DNA of 64,000 nt from NCBI RefSeq assembly GCF_029784165.1, contig NC_073695.1:215377493-215441492 (forward strand), written 5' to 3'. Each line of letters opens with the position of its first letter. The stretch's first letter is position 1. The position numbers were made by a program, and so were the translations under genes. Shown here one piece after another: positions 11,462 through 23,074 of the stretch. The DNA is from Wyeomyia smithii (Eukaryota; Arthropoda; Insecta; Diptera; Culicidae). The notes below the pieces were generated by a model. The model had not been told where the DNA came from. It was given only the letters and a program-made list of their open reading frames with translations, and searched no databases.

Positions 11462-11731
11462 ATTATTGTTCCGTCACAAAAGCAAGATCGGGCGCTAACA
11501 ATAGCGAGACAGCGATCTATTGTCCTAAACACTCTCTATTTGTTTCAGACTCGATATCACTTGAAATCTTCACCTCTGAAACACGTCTGCAGTGAACCAC
11601 TTTCAAAGACGAACTGAGGAGTGGTAGTGACCGCGGAGGCAGATTGAAGTCTCCGCAATTGTAAATTTAAACCTCAGGAGTACATTATGACAAAAGTTGT
11701 TCAGCAATTTGGGAAAAGTTTTCATAGGTGG
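11462..11731. other. Probable 5' untranslated part of the L1/Tx1-type element
   Basis: No ORF of note. This sequence lies just upstream of ORF1 and is cut by the Pao insertion. Its last five bases (11727-11731, GGTGG) are the left target duplication. The continuation across the Pao element should be at 23080 onward. Confidence 0.4.
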
Positions 11732-12211
11732 TGTTCGGATTTACCTCGAGGAAAATGCACCACCTTTTCTTAGCAACTTAAACTGTAATTCATTTTAATG
11801 CTATTAGGTAATTCTTGTACATCATTTTTGTTTCATCTACTCACAATTGATAGTTTTGTTCCCTAGATCCTCGTACTACATAGGTTTGGCTAGCTTATGA
11901 ATATTTATTTTACTGTAAGGGAATTATATTATTTTATTAGGTTAAGTCTTAATTTATAAATTTACCCAAACGGTATATTTCGACTTATGATAAATAACCT
12001 TTCGCCAAAGTAACTAATTATTTAATTATTTCAAACAACTCAACAAAAATTCACTTCCGTCGCAAACTGTTGCTTAAGCTCAAAAGAAATATTCCTCTTT
12101 TTCTTTCTTTTGTTAAGTGACATAGAAGATAGACGCCAAGCTCATCAACGATTTATCCTATATGCTAGACCGTCACTTCTCACGAGCGCCTGCCCAGTGG
12201 TTTTCTGTACA
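11732..12211 (-). repeat. 3' LTR of the Pao element
   Basis: 480 bp, bounded by TG and CA, repeated at 22583-23074. The coding region runs into it: the end of the pol tail lies at 12180, inside the LTR. On the minus strand a short G-rich stretch (GGGCTGGGG) directly precedes it and could be the polypurine tract. Confidence 0.9.
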
Positions 12212-15200
12212 CCCCAGCCCGTAACTCCGGTACTGGTCCACCATCGGGAGTGCCGGATTTACCTGGAATTTCGATTATCGCCAAGTTCGCAACTGCTCTG
12301 CTGAGCACTCCTGTAGCTGTCCGAATATTTGCCTGCCTTATTATGCCATCCTCACCATCAAACACCTCATCGATGATACCCCGAATCCATTGCTTTCGAT
12401 GATTTCCATCTGTGATAAAGACTAAGTCTCTCACCACAATCTGCTTCCTGTCTTCCATCCACTTTTAACTTTTGTTTAGTGTCGGTAGGTACTCTTTTAT
12501 CCAGCGAGTCCACATCCGATCAGCCAGGTACTGTGATCGCTTGTAGGCATTTTGTATCGCTTCTGCTAGGTCCACAGGATTATCAACCATATAATCGGCT
12601 TCTTTCATAGTTCCGCGGAGAAAATGGTTAGGTGTAATCGCTACGGCTTCAGCTGAGTCTTGCGGCAGATAGACTAAAAGACGGGTATTGATCATATCCT
12701 TAGCCGCAGACAAAGAAGTGAGAAGTATTTCATCTGTTAATTTCCGCCCATCATCTAACGCAAACAGCATTGCTTTCACTGATCGCACCATGCGTTCCCA
12801 CACGCCGCCCATATGGGGAGAGCTAGGGGGAATAAAGTGCCATTTGGTTGCAGAAGTTGTTACATTTTCTGCAGCTTGTTGATTAATTTGCCTGATTGTT
12901 TTTAACTCATTACTTGCACCTTTGAAATTAGTGCCGTTGTCGGAAAAAAATTCATCTGGTGCACCTCGATCGTTGATGAATCTGTTAATAGCCATTAAGC
13001 ATGACTGGGTATTTAAACTATGTACAACTTCTAAGTGCACCGCTCGCACTGCCAGACAGGTAAAGAGGGCTACCCATCTTTTTTCCCATCGTCGTCCTAC
13101 CAACACTTCTACTGGACCATGGTAGTCTATACCCGTTGAGCTAAAGGGGTGAAGCTGTGGTGTAACCCGTTGTACCGGTAAAGATGCCATCAGCGGAGCC
13201 TGCGGTTGGCAGCGATGCACGCGACACCACATACACTTTGTCACCGCTAGTTTTATCGCGGATCGAAGTTTGGGAATATAAAATCGTTGGCGTAATTCGT
13301 TGCATACGGTTTCACGATTAGCATGACCAAATTTTTCATGATAGAATAGTATCAATCGATCGGTCACCGCATGTCCCTTTGGGAGTATAATGGGATGCTG
13401 CATGTCAAATGAAGCAAATTTTGCCTGATGCAGTCTACCTCCGACGCGCATAACACCTTCAGTGTCAAGTATGGGACACATTTTGTAGATCGAACTGGAC
13501 TTTTCAATTTTCGCCGGAATACTATCTGGCTTGAGGTTTAAATTTTTCTCCAACGCTCTCACCTCATCCAAAAAACCATCATGCTGAGCTTGCTTCCATA
13601 GGATCATTTCGGCCGCTAGTAACTCGTCTTGCTGAAGTGGTCGCTGTATTGATTTGTGCTTACATAAAATCCATTTTTCCTGTTTCGGTGTTGCTTTCGA
13701 TACTACCATCGGTTGACCGATAGCTTTTCTGCGACAATTGTTAATAAAACGGATCGCGCTTGCTGTACTTCGCAACAGACGAATCCAACGATTAGTTGAA
13801 TCCACGTTGACTATTGGTTCAGAATGTGTCGTATAATGGTGCAGTAGACAAGCGCGCATCTCTTCGCTGGTATCGACAGCCGGTAATTCCATTGTCGGCC
13901 ACTGGTTTTCTGGATCGCGAAGAAATGCTGGGCCATTAAACCACGGACTGGATGAGTCTAACGGTCCCCACTTTGTCAGGACGTCAGCGATATTAATCTT
14001 AGTTGACACCCATCGCCAGTCCGAGACGTTACTGTTTTCTCGAATTTCCCCTATGCGAAACGCCACAAATTGTTTGTATTTTATTCGATCGGAGCGGATC
14101 CAACTGAGCGTCGTCCGGGAGTCTGACCAAAGGAACTGTTTCCCAATTGGCAGATAATGCTGTGATTTAACCGTGCACGACAGTCGTGAACCCAAAACTG
14201 CAGCCATTAGCTCAAGTCGCGGGACTGACTGCCGTTTTAGTGGCGCTACCTTCGAGCGTGACATCACCAGACGAGCCATAACTTTTCCATGCACTGCTAC
14301 CCTAAGATAGGCCACGCATCCGAACGCCTGCTCGCTTGCATCCATAAAGATGTGCAGCGGAAGTGAATCGATTTCGGCAGAAGAAACATTCGCTAGGTAA
14401 CAGCGAGGGATGCGGATGGCTTCCACTTGTGGTAATAGACCCGTCCATTTATGCAAAGATTCGTCCTCTATTTCGTCATCCCAGCCACAGTCATTGCGCC
14501 AGAGATCTTGGACGAGCATTTTTCCATGGACAGTGAAAGGAGTCAGTAGTCCTAACGGATCAAAAAATCCCATCACACAGCTTAAAACCAACCGCTTTGT
14601 TGGTCGTTGCGTTCCGTCGAGATACGGTCGAAGCTGAAGCCGATGATCGGTTGCAAAGGAGAACGTGTCGTAGGTCGGATTCCAGACTATTCCAAGTACT
14701 CGCTCATTATCTGTGGTTTTGTCGACGTTGAAATGGACAGCTTCAACCTGATTTCGTTCCCCCAGACTCCGCAGTACTTCGGGAGAGTTAGAGACCCAGT
14801 TTCTTATTTCGAAACCAGCTTTGGAGTGAATAAAACGCACTTCCTTGGCCCGCCTCACAGCCTCTGCGATAGTGTCAACACTATCAAAATAGTCGTCGAC
14901 ATAATGTTTGTTTATTATAGCTGTGGCTGCTTCTGGATACTCCGCTGAAAATTCCGACGCATTTAGGTTTTTGACGTATTGGGCCGAACAGGGAGAACTA
15001 GTAGACCCAAACGTAGCAACATCCATAATGTAAACGCTGGGTTCCTTGTCATGCAAATTTTTCCTGTGTAGAAATCGCTGCGATTGTTTATCGGCTTCGC
15101 GAATTTTTATTTGGTGATACATTTCACGTATGTCTCCTCCAAAGGCAACGCGACGTTCACGAAAAAGGCTGATCACGGATGTTAAAGGTGTCAGCATGTC

Positions 15201-16316
15201 AGGTCCCATTAGTAGTTGGCTGTTAAGTGATACACCATTTACTGTAGCTGCGGCATCCCACACAAGACGAATACTGCCTGGCTTTTTCGCTTTAAGAATA
15301 ACATTCAAGGGAAGATACCATCGCTTGCGAGGATCAGTTTCGGCCAGCTCTTTCGGAGTTGCCAGATGAGCGTACCCTTTTTGCTGGTACAGCTCGACTT
15401 CTTGTCGAAACTTGTTATATAGTTCCGGACACTTTCCTAATCGCTGCTCTAATTGTTTCAACCTACGACGGGCCATCGGAAGGCTGTCCGGAAAGTTAAG
15501 ATTGTCCGTTCTCCACAGCAACCCGGTCTCGAATCCATTCCCTTTCCGCACAGTTGTACGTTGCAAAATCTCTCGTGCTCTCTTCTCATCCTGCGTTTCC
15601 TGTACCACTATCGCCGTACACTCTTCCAGCCGATACTGAGATTTAAGCATGTTGTATATATCTTCGTTGCTGATTTCTCTGTGGTGCCCGATGACATTCG
15701 TTTCAGTTATCTCGTTTGCCGTGGGACCATAAATGGACCACCCTAGTTTCGATCGTACAGCTATCGGCTCACCTGCATCCCTAATTCTGGCTTCGATCGG
15801 CGCAATTAAGTGTAGGTTGTTTAAACCGATTAGCAAATCTGGATGACAATCGGTATATGACGCAATCGGCAGGTCACGGAGATGACTATATTTATCAACT
15901 ATTTCTTCGACGTTGAGTGCTTGTTTTGGAAGTAACAGTTTTTCAACCGTTTGTGCGGATTTTAACAGGTTTTTTTCCCTTGCTCCCGAGGCCGATATCA
16001 GTAGGTTCATTCGTCTGGACTCTGGTTCGACTCGTGTTACATTTGCTGTCCATTTGATAGTTAGTGGTTGCTTAATTCCTTCAACTCCAAGTTGATTCGT
16101 TAGTGAGCGCTCCACCAGAGTTATTGATGCTCCTCGATCGAGAAACGCTAGCGCATTAACACTTTTTCGCCCACAATGCAAGGTCACAGGGATTAGTCGA
16201 AAGATAATTGATCCCGGTGAACGGATATGCGCGTTGATGATTACATGGTTGCTAGAAAAATGCAACAGCGGATGATGGCGCTCCCGACAATCTCCAACAT
16301 TGCATCGTATTTTAAA
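12180..16316 (-). pseudogene. Pao pol: protease, RT, RNase H and integrase, with premature stop
   Basis: A 1266-codon open frame (16265-12465) plus the in-frame tail 12464-12180 after a TAA. Starting from residue 1 at 16265, a retropepsin-like motif lies near residue 42 (LDRGAS, with Arg where Ser or Thr is usual after the catalytic Asp). RT follows, with the box HYVDDYFDS near residue 453. RNase H follows with IFMDASEQAF near 640 and LWSDSRTTLSWI about 90 residues on. The integrase zinc domain is at about 975-1020 (HEKFGHANRETVC ... CMWCRVHRC). The integrase core shows GIDYHGPVEV near 1045, FSDNGTNFKGA near 1110 and WERMVRSVK near 1157. The tail (DLVFITDGNHRKQWIRGII) is the usual BEL/Pao integrase end. 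This gene would copy the RNA genome and insert the cDNA. The TAA at 12465 and another at 16317 that cuts it from gag make it inactive as it stands. Confidence 0.93.
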
Positions 16317-17311
16317 TTAACAGGAAGCGTTACCATGATCATTCAGACAAATTTTGCAAAGCTTATTCCTTTCGACGATCTTCATGCGGTCAACAAAGGC
16401 CAACGCTTTGAAGTCTTGGCAAAAACGGAGACGGTGGTCCGTTCTTTTACATACTTTGCACGGTTTGGCATTGAGGGTCTGGTTTTTCGAATTTTCTATT
16501 GAGCTATGATTAAAAAGTGCTGCCTTTTCTTGAGCTCCTCTTTTTCCGATTCCCCGTTGCTTTATTTTGGATTCTGGTACGTTTTCAACCGTCACGTTGG
16601 CCTCGCACGCCTCCAAAACAATTTGCGATATAAAATTAGAAAACGTTTTTAACGTTACTGTTTTTCGCTTGTTTCGAAAACGAACCCATTCTTTTTTGTC
16701 TCCGGCTGGCAGTTTGTCCACCAAGTCCTGAATTAAGAGGGGATTGATCATATGCTGTTTCAACCCCGCTGCTTCGAGGTGGTCACATAACTGTTCTACT
16801 GCATTCCCAAATGGAATAAACGTTTCCAATTTATCTGCTTTTGGGCGGTCTAATTGCTTCACCTTTTCAAGGTGACAATGCAATAATTGTTCAGGTCGGC
16901 CGTAAAGTAGACGGAGTTTGCTAATCACTTTTGGCACTGATTTTGGCAATAAAAGTTGCCCTCGAACACTTTCCAACGCATGGACTTTTAGGCTTTCTTG
17001 CAGGCGAACCAAATTTTCCACATCGTTGAAACCGCAGGCTTTATTAGAGGCTTCGTAGCTGCCGATAAATAAAGGCCACTCCTCAGGCTTTCCAGTGAAA
17101 ATAGGAAGTCTCTTTGTAATCCCGTTGCGCGCAGCAAGCTGACCTTTCGTTGGTCCTGAAACCTTCCGCCCAGCCCGTTGGCTGATTTTCGCCCTCGCGG
17201 TCGCGTGTCTTCTTTTAAAAACTCAGGTTCTTCCTCTTCATAATTCGACTCATCGCTCAGCTCATCTGCTGTCGATAAGTCATCACTCACCGTCTCACTA
17301 TCAAGGTGATC
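16317..17311 (-). pseudogene. Pao gag, main part (nucleocapsid knuckles at the end)
   Basis: Minus strand, in two frames: 17290-about 17160 (an acidic stretch, SDESNYEEEEPEFLKE), then, after a frameshift, a frame that includes LPIFTGKPEEWPLF and runs through 17021-16317. Conserved Pao-type blocks follow: ENLVRLQESLKVHALESVRG, LRLLYGRPEQLL, FGNAVEQLCDHLEAAGLKQH and NPLLIQDLVDKLP. Two zinc-binding clusters close the segment (CKVCKRTDHRLRFC, then CKICLNDHGNASC). The stop at 16319-16317 lies where a lysine codon is expected, and the same frame continues into pol, so gag and pol were one polyprotein. It would form the capsid and bind RNA. Its upstream continuation is at 21742-22535, beyond the Jockey insertion. 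Confidence 0.88.
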
Positions 17312-17327
17312 ATAGTTCTCTTCATCT
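17312..17327. repeat. Target-site duplication, left copy (Jockey insertion)
   Basis: The 16-base sequence ATAGTTCTCTTCATCT is repeated exactly at 21726-21741. It defines the Jockey insertion inside the Pao gag gene. Confidence 0.95.
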
Positions 17328-17489
17328 CATCAGTGCGTCTTGAACTGTCCTACAGATCAGACGTTTTTTCGGTTGCTTGTGGACTGGTCTTTGACTGCCT
17401 ATAGCTTCAAAGTTTGTGTTTTGTCAGTGTGTCTTTTAAAGACTACCTGAAAGTTATTTCCCATCAGTCTTTCTCAAGACTACCTACTT

Positions 17490-18842
17490 TTGAATTTAAC
17501 ATTTGTTTTAACTTTTTTCGTATCACCTGAAATGGCTGGACGGAAAAAGAAACCACGCATCGCTGCGGGGAGGAAAAGAGAGGCATCTCTTTCTGACACA
17601 TCGAGTGTCTGTAGTGACAATCCTTTTGATATTTTGCCTGAGCAAGAAGCTGGTGAAATGGAAGTTACCAATAATGAAACTATACAAAATATAAAATCTT
17701 TAAAAAAGGAGAAAGTTCCACCTATTGTGGTAACTATTTCTTCTGAATTTAAAATATTCAAAAAGGAACTTTCGACGGTTGTTTCTGACGTTAAAGTTAC
17801 CTATCAAATTGGCCGTAGAGGTGAATGCCGCTTATTAGCCGACTCAGTAAAGGGTCGTGATCGTCTTGTTCAGTATTTAACTGACAAGATGTACAAATTT
17901 TTTACATATGACACCAAGAACGCCAAGCCGTTCAAGGTTGTCTTGAAAGGTCTCACCAACGATCAAACCGTTGATGAGATCAAACTTACTTTAACAGAAT
18001 TACTTGGCATAGCCCCTACCCAAGTAATTCTAATGAAACAAAAATCACGAGGCGAAAACAGTCAGAGAACTGGAATTTCCCTTGTTAATTATTTAATTCA
18101 TTTTAACCGCAATGAGGTTAATAACTTAAAATTTTTTGAAAAAGCACATGCTTTGTATAATGTGCGTGTAAAGTGGGAAACTTATAGGAAGTATGGCGGA
18201 GGTGAAAAGCATATCACCCAATGCCGTACTTGCCAACGTTATGGCCATGGTTCCAAATTCTGTAACATGGACCAAAAATGTCTTAATTGTGGAGACTCTT
18301 CTCACAAAAAGGACACATGTCCTGTGAAAGAGAGTAAAAATTTTCGCTGTGCGAATTGTAACGGCAACCATATGTCAAATTTTTATCAATGCCCAGTCCG
18401 TTTAGCAATTGTTAAGGCAAGGCAAGGTAAACAAAATTCAATTTCTCAATTAAAACCAACTTCAAAACAAAATTCTCCAAGCGTACCAGTGACGCATAGT
18501 TTACCTACTCCTTTAACTTATGCACAGGTTACAGGTAGTTCGAACATTATACCGCCTAGTGTTGGTAGTTCGAAAATGACCGTTAATATGGGTAAGCAAA
18601 ACACGCTAGAAAATAATTGTACACCTATTACTCCAGCTAATATTGCTGCCGAAAATATTTTTTCTAATGTCAACTGCCTGGGGCCTATTACGGCAGGTAA
18701 ACTTTCTTTTTTGCAACAGGCAATGTTCGATCTTATGAACGCCATGTTGCAGGCAAAATCAATGTTTGAAGCCATTCAAATAGGCACAAATTTTACTATT
18801 AAAATTGTTTCTAATTCAAAATTTAGCAATGATTTTAAATAA
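17490..18842 (+). CDS. Jockey ORF1: gag-like nucleic-acid-binding protein
   Basis: A 450-codon open frame. The first ATG is at 17490 (MNLTFVL), but the ATG at 17532 (MAGRKKKPRIAAGRKREASL) gives the basic, disordered N-terminus usual in this family and is the more likely start. The C-terminal half has three zinc knuckles in a row: CRTCQRYGHGSKFC, CLNCGDSSHKKDTC and CANCNGNHMSNFYQC, at about residues 247-305. A low-complexity Ser/Thr/Asn/Pro tail follows. The family's known role is to bind element RNA, form particles with ORF2 and help target and anneal the RNA. It overlaps ORF2 by a few tens of bases, so ORF2 is probably translated by reinitiation or an internal start (inference). No break was seen. 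Confidence 0.9.
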   Translation: MNLTFVLTFFVSPEMAGRKKKPRIAAGRKREASLSDTSSVCSDNPFDILPEQEAGEMEVTNNETIQNIKSLKKEKVPPIVVTISSEFKIFKKELSTVVSDVKVTYQIGRRGECRLLADSVKGRDRLVQYLTDKMYKFFTYDTKNAKPFKVVLKGLTNDQTVDEIKLTLTELLGIAPTQVILMKQKSRGENSQRTGISLVNYLIHFNRNEVNNLKFFEKAHALYNVRVKWETYRKYGGGEKHITQCRTCQRYGHGSKFCNMDQKCLNCGDSSHKKDTCPVKESKNFRCANCNGNHMSNFYQCPVRLAIVKARQGKQNSISQLKPTSKQNSPSVPVTHSLPTPLTYAQVTGSSNIIPPSVGSSKMTVNMGKQNTLENNCTPITPANIAAENIFSNVNCLGPITAGKLSFLQQAMFDLMNAMLQAKSMFEAIQIGTNFTIKIVSNSKFSNDFK

Positions 18843-21489
18843 AACAATTAAAATATTAAATTGGAATGCTCGCTCATTGAAGGCCAATGAGAATGAGCTT
18901 TTTAATTTTTTAACAGTAAATAATGTGCATATTGCAATTATTACTGAAACATTTTTGAAACCTAACATAAAATTAAAATATGATCCCAATTACGTGGTTC
19001 ATAGATATGATAGGATTCAGGGTTCCGGCGGTGGAGTTGCAATTGTTATTCATCGCCGAATCAAACATCGTGCTCTTCCCCACCTTGAGACGAAAGTTAT
19101 TGAAACTTTGGGAATTGAAGTTCCAACTGAACTTGGGATTTTATTTATTGCCGCAGCATATTTACCATTTCAATGCACACGCGAGCTCAAAAATTATTTT
19201 AAAGGTGATTTACAAAAACTCACCAGAAATCGTTCGAAATTTTTCATAATCGGCGATTTTAACGCTAAACATCGTTCATGGAATAATTCTCAAAGTAATT
19301 CCAATGGCAAAATTTTATTCAATGATTGTTCTTCAGGATACTATTCTATTTTGTCTCCGAATAGTCCTACATGCTTTTCTTCTGTAAGAAATCCTTCAAC
19401 AATTGATTTGGTGCTGACAGATCAAAGTCATGTATGTAGTGATTTGATCACACATGCTGACTTTGATTCTGACCATCTTCCAATAACTTTTTCTTTATCA
19501 CATGAATCAGTTTTAAACCCTATGAGCTCTGTTTTCAATTATAACAAAGCTAATTGGGAAAGATACAAAAATTATATTGAGAGAAATTTCAATAATGAGC
19601 TTGATTTGCAAAACCAAGTGAATATTGATTCCGCTTTGGAAGCATTAAAATGTGCAATTGTTGATGCCAGGAATTATTCTGTTCCAAAGGCTCAAGTGAA
19701 ATTTGATTCATCAATAATTGACGAAAATCTTCAACTTCTAATTCGTTTGAAAAATGTCCGCAGACGTCAATATCAACGTTCTCGTGACCCTGTTTTTAAA
19801 ACTATTTATAAAGATTTACAGAAAGAGATTAAACATAGATTTACTCTTCTGAGAAATCAAAATTTTGAGACTAAAGTTGAAAAATTGAAACCATATTCAA
19901 AACCATTTTGGAAGCTGTCGAAGATTCTTAAGAAACCTTCAAAGCCTGTTCCAGTTTTAAAAGATGGTGAACGTTTTCTTGTATCCAATGAACAAAAGGC
20001 TCAAAGACTTGCTCAGCAGTTTGAGAGTGTTCATAACTCAAATTTGAATTTTGTGAGTCCAATTGAAAATGAAGTCACACGTCAATTTGATTTAATTTCT
20101 TCCCAGAATTTTTTACCTGCAGAAATAATTGAAACTAACTTGAATGAGATTAAATCAATTATTAAAAATTTCAAAAATATGAAAGCACCTGGTGACGATG
20201 GAATCTTTAATATACTAATCAAACATCTCCCTGAGAGCACAATGGATTTTTTAGTGAAAATTTTCAATTGCTGCTTCAAAATTGCATATTTTCCCAAATT
20301 ATGGAAAAATGCAAAAATTACTCCCATTTTAGAACCGGATAAGAACCCAGGTGAAGTTTCAAGTTATCGACCAATCAGTTTGCTTTCTTCAATAAGTAAA
20401 CTGTTTGAGAGAGTTATTCTTAACAGAATGATGTCACACATCAACGAAAATTCAATTTTTGCAAATGAACAGTTTGGATTTCGCCATGGGCATTCCACAA
20501 CTCATCAATTGCTCAGAGTTACTAATATGATACGAGCTAACAAATCTGAAGGTTATTCCACTGGAGCTGCTCTTTTAGACATAGAAAAAGCATTCGACAG
20601 TGTTTGGCATAAAGGTTTGATTGCGAAATTGCAAACTTTTAATTTTCCAATTTTCCTAATCAAAATTTTAAAAAATTATCTTACTGATCGAACTCTGCAG
20701 GTTGTCTATCAGAATTCAAAATCTGATAGATTTCCTGTCAGAGCAGGTGTGCCTCAAGGTTCAGTCTTGGGTCCAGTCCTGTACAACATATTCACTTCAG
20801 ATCTTCCTGATTTGCCTCCAGGATGCACAAAGTCATTGTTCTGCGATGACACAAGCATTTCCGTAAAAGGAAAAAGTCTTCGTGTCATATGCAGTCGATT
20901 GCAGAAAAGTTTAGATATTTTTTCTTCCTACTTGCAAAAGTGGAAAATCTCTCCCAATGCTTCTAAAACTCAAATGATAATTTTTCCGCATAAGCCTAGG
21001 GCTTCTTTCCTCAAGCCAAACAATAATCACGTTGTCAAGATGAATGGGGTTATTTTAAGTTAGTCCGACAAGGTTAAGTACTTGGGACTAATTTATGATA
21101 AAAAACTTATTTTCAAAGAGCACATTGAGAGTATACAAGCCAAGTGCATCAAATATACGAGATGTTTATATCCTCTCATTAACAGGAATTCTAAACTTTG
21201 TTTAAAGAACAAACTTTTGATTTACAAACAAATTTTTAGACCAGCAATGCTTTATGCTGTACCGATCTGGTCAAGTTGCTGTTCAACAAGGAAGAAAACG
21301 CTCCAAAGGATTCAGAATAAAATTCTGAAAATGATTTTGAGGCGTCCTCCTTGGTTTGGTACACTCGAATTACATAGACTTACTGGTGTTGAACCATTAG
21401 AAGCTATGTCAAATAAAATTATTAACAATTTTCGACAAAAATCGTTGCAATCCTCAATTGCTACGATAAGCTCTCTTTATAGCCAATAA
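18805..21489 (+). pseudogene. Jockey ORF2: endonuclease and reverse transcriptase with one nonsense codon
   Basis: Open from 18805 to a TAG at 21061-21063, then open in the same frame to 21489 (894 codons plus the TAG). The ATG at 18829 (MILNKTIKILNWNARSLKAN) is the likely start. The endonuclease occupies roughly residues 10-235 (ILNWNARS, ITETFL, IGDFNAKHRSWN, STIDLVLTD, DSDHLPITF). RT runs from about residue 450 to 720: FKNMKAPGDDGI, YRPISLLSSISKLFERVI, FGFRHGHSTTHQ, LDIEKAFDSVWH, VPQGSVLGPVLYNIF, and the catalytic box LFCDDTSI near residue 679, where Cys takes the usual Ala position. The C-terminal part after the TAG (KYLGLIYDKKL, GTLELHRLTGVEP) is intact. A glutamine codon changed by one C-to-T is the simplest explanation of the stop. 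Confidence 0.92.
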
Positions 21490-21725
21490 GTTAGCAATTA
21501 AGTTAGTTGTAAGTTTACTTCCCCTTTTCTGACAAGTAGGTTTAAATCCCTACGAATGATAAGTCCTAATTGCGAAAGCAAACAAATCCTAACAATTAAA
21601 ATTACAAATTTCTAACAGTGTTGGGAAGTCACCATTTGTGATTGGACACACATACTCATTATTTACTAATATTTATCATAAATACTTAAGCTACTAACAA
21701 ATCCCCCCTTATAAAAAAAAAAAAA

Positions 21726-21741
21726 ATAGTTCTCTTCATCT
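21726..21741. repeat. Target-site duplication, right copy (Jockey insertion)
   Basis: An exact repeat of 17312-17327, directly after the poly(A). The first A is shared with the tail, so the boundary is ambiguous by a base. Confidence 0.95.
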
Positions 21742-22535
21742 GACCCGCATTCACTTTCCGTACCTTCCGGTTTATCGGTTTCCAACCGTTGCTTTTCCGA
21801 AATATTGTGTGCTGCAATTTTTGGATTGCGCAACGGTGTGCTGGTTGTCTCATTTGCTAAGCCTGATGTACCAGCGCCTTAATCTTGCTGGTGGCTTGGT
21901 CTTCTATCATTTGCTTCATCACAGCTAGCTATGTTTCGCGACACTGCTGAATTAAGCGATTTGCTTTTCACGCCTTCTATCGCATATTGATACACATTCC
22001 GCATCTGTTGCATGCGATCAACGTGAGCTTGCTCGTCTTGCAATGCTTTTTCGAGCAATTCCCTCTCCTGCAACAGCTCCTTCTCTCTCAGATCCTTTTC
22101 CATTTGCAGCTGCTTTTCCCTCAGGATCCGGCTCATTTCCATACGTTTTTCCCTCAGAACGCGCTCCAAATCGATCTCCTTTTCTTTTGCCTTTTGCTCC
22201 TTCTCTAATGCCTTCAGACGTTTTTCCAAAACAGAAGTAGATGGGCGGTCAGTCTTTGTACTAGGTTTTTCCAATTGTTCAGCCGAAGTTTTATTCATTT
22301 TCAATCCTTTCCTGGCATCGTCCGCCTTTTTGAGGTTATCCTCAGCTGCATTGTGGCAGGTCTCAGACGGACAAAACCATTGATCTTGGCATTGAAGAGA
22401 TTCTTCGGTGACCCTTACACACCGGTAATGAAACCACAAATCACAACTATCACATCCTACCATGCCTTCATCGGTTTCCGAGGCATTGCCGCAAGCACCG
22501 CAGGGTGTCAATGTAAAGTTGCCAGCCTTCACCAT
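21742..22535 (-). pseudogene. Pao gag N-terminus: PHD-like zinc finger and coiled coil
   Basis: Minus strand from ATG 22535. Residues 12-60 form a PHD-type zinc finger: CGACGNASETDEGMVGCDSC, then WFHYRC and WFCPSETC. A long charged coiled coil follows, with repeated REKxL units (residues about 100-170). An in-frame TAA at 21881-21879 ends the open frame at 218 codons, but the same frame stays open beyond it to the Jockey insertion at 21741 and goes on at 17311. PHD fingers normally read histone H3 tails; in a gag protein one could tether the integration complex to chromatin, which is inference. I recall PHD-like fingers in other insect BEL/Pao gags, so the arrangement may not be unique. Confidence 0.85.
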
Positions 22536-22582
22536 CGTTTTTCAGGTTATGTCCGAATACGATGATTATCAATTTTTAAGTT

Positions 22583-23074
22583 TGTTCGGATTTACCTCGA
22601 GGAAAATGCACCACCTTTCTTAGCAGCTTCAATAGCAGCTTAAACTGTAATTCATTTTAATGCTATTAATTCTTGTACATCATTTTTGTTTCATCTACTC
22701 ACAATTGATAGTTTTGTTCCCTAGATCCTCGTACTACATAGGTTTGGCTAGCTTATGAATACTTATTTTACTGTAATGGAATTATATTATTTTATTAGGT
22801 TAAGTCTTAATTTATTAAAAAATTTACCCAAACGGTATATTTCGACTTATGATTAATAACTTTTCGCCAAAGTAACTAATTATTTATTTATTTCAAACAA
22901 CTCAACAAAAATTCACTTCCGTCGCAAACTGTTGCTTAAGCTCAAAAGAAATTTTCCTCTTTCTCTTTTTTTTTGTTAAGTGACATAGAAGATAGACATC
23001 AAGCTCATCAACGATTTATCCTATATGCTAGACCGTCACTTCTCACGAGCGCCTGCCCAGTGGTTTTCTGTACA
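22583..23074 (-). promoter_or_regulatory. 5' LTR of the Pao element
   Basis: 492 bp, nearly identical to 11732-12211 apart from about ten substitutions and several indels, including a 12-base gain near 22626. As the upstream LTR on the minus strand it should hold the element's promoter. No clear TATA box was picked out. The 47 bp between it and gag (22536-22582) should hold the primer-binding site, which I could not match to a tRNA. Confidence 0.88.

Larger units (their letters stand above)
17328..21725 (+). mobile_element. Nearly intact Jockey-clade non-LTR retrotransposon
   Basis: A 4398-bp element flanked by an exact 16-bp target duplication. The 5' end starts CATCAGTGCG and the 3' end is a 13-14 base A run. 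It carries both ORFs: ORF1 is open, and ORF2 has a single in-frame TAG at 21061. It inserted in the opposite orientation to its Pao host. The full 5' end, intact ORF1, exact duplication and single stop all indicate a young insertion, younger than the Pao element it splits. Confidence 0.95.
11732..23074 (-). mobile_element. BEL/Pao LTR retrotransposon with both LTRs and a nested Jockey element
   Basis: Two direct repeats (11732-12211 and 22583-23074) start TGTTCGG and end CTGTACA, that is TG...CA, and are flanked by the 5-bp duplication GGTGG at 11727-11731 and 23075-23079. Between them on the minus strand are a gag with a PHD-like finger, protease, RT, RNase H and integrase, in BEL/Pao order. 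A 4.4 kb Jockey element interrupts gag; without it the element is about 6.9 kb. The gag reading frame continues across the Jockey target duplication. The LTRs differ by roughly ten substitutions plus several short indels by eye, so the insertion is not recent. Three in-frame stops and one frameshift make it defective. Confidence 0.92.

Noticed and set aside
14410..16095. Plus-strand ORFs of 60-113 codons opposite the Pao pol gene
   Set aside because: They are antisense shadows of a strongly motif-supported gene.
22536..22582. Primer-binding site of the Pao element
   Set aside because: The sequence next to the LTR (AACTTAAAAATTG on the minus strand) does not match a tRNA 3' end that I recognise, so no site is called.
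11732..23074. Possible endogenous retrovirus with an envelope gene
   Set aside because: No envelope-like ORF lies between integrase and the 3' LTR; pol runs directly into the LTR, as in ordinary BEL/Pao retrotransposons.
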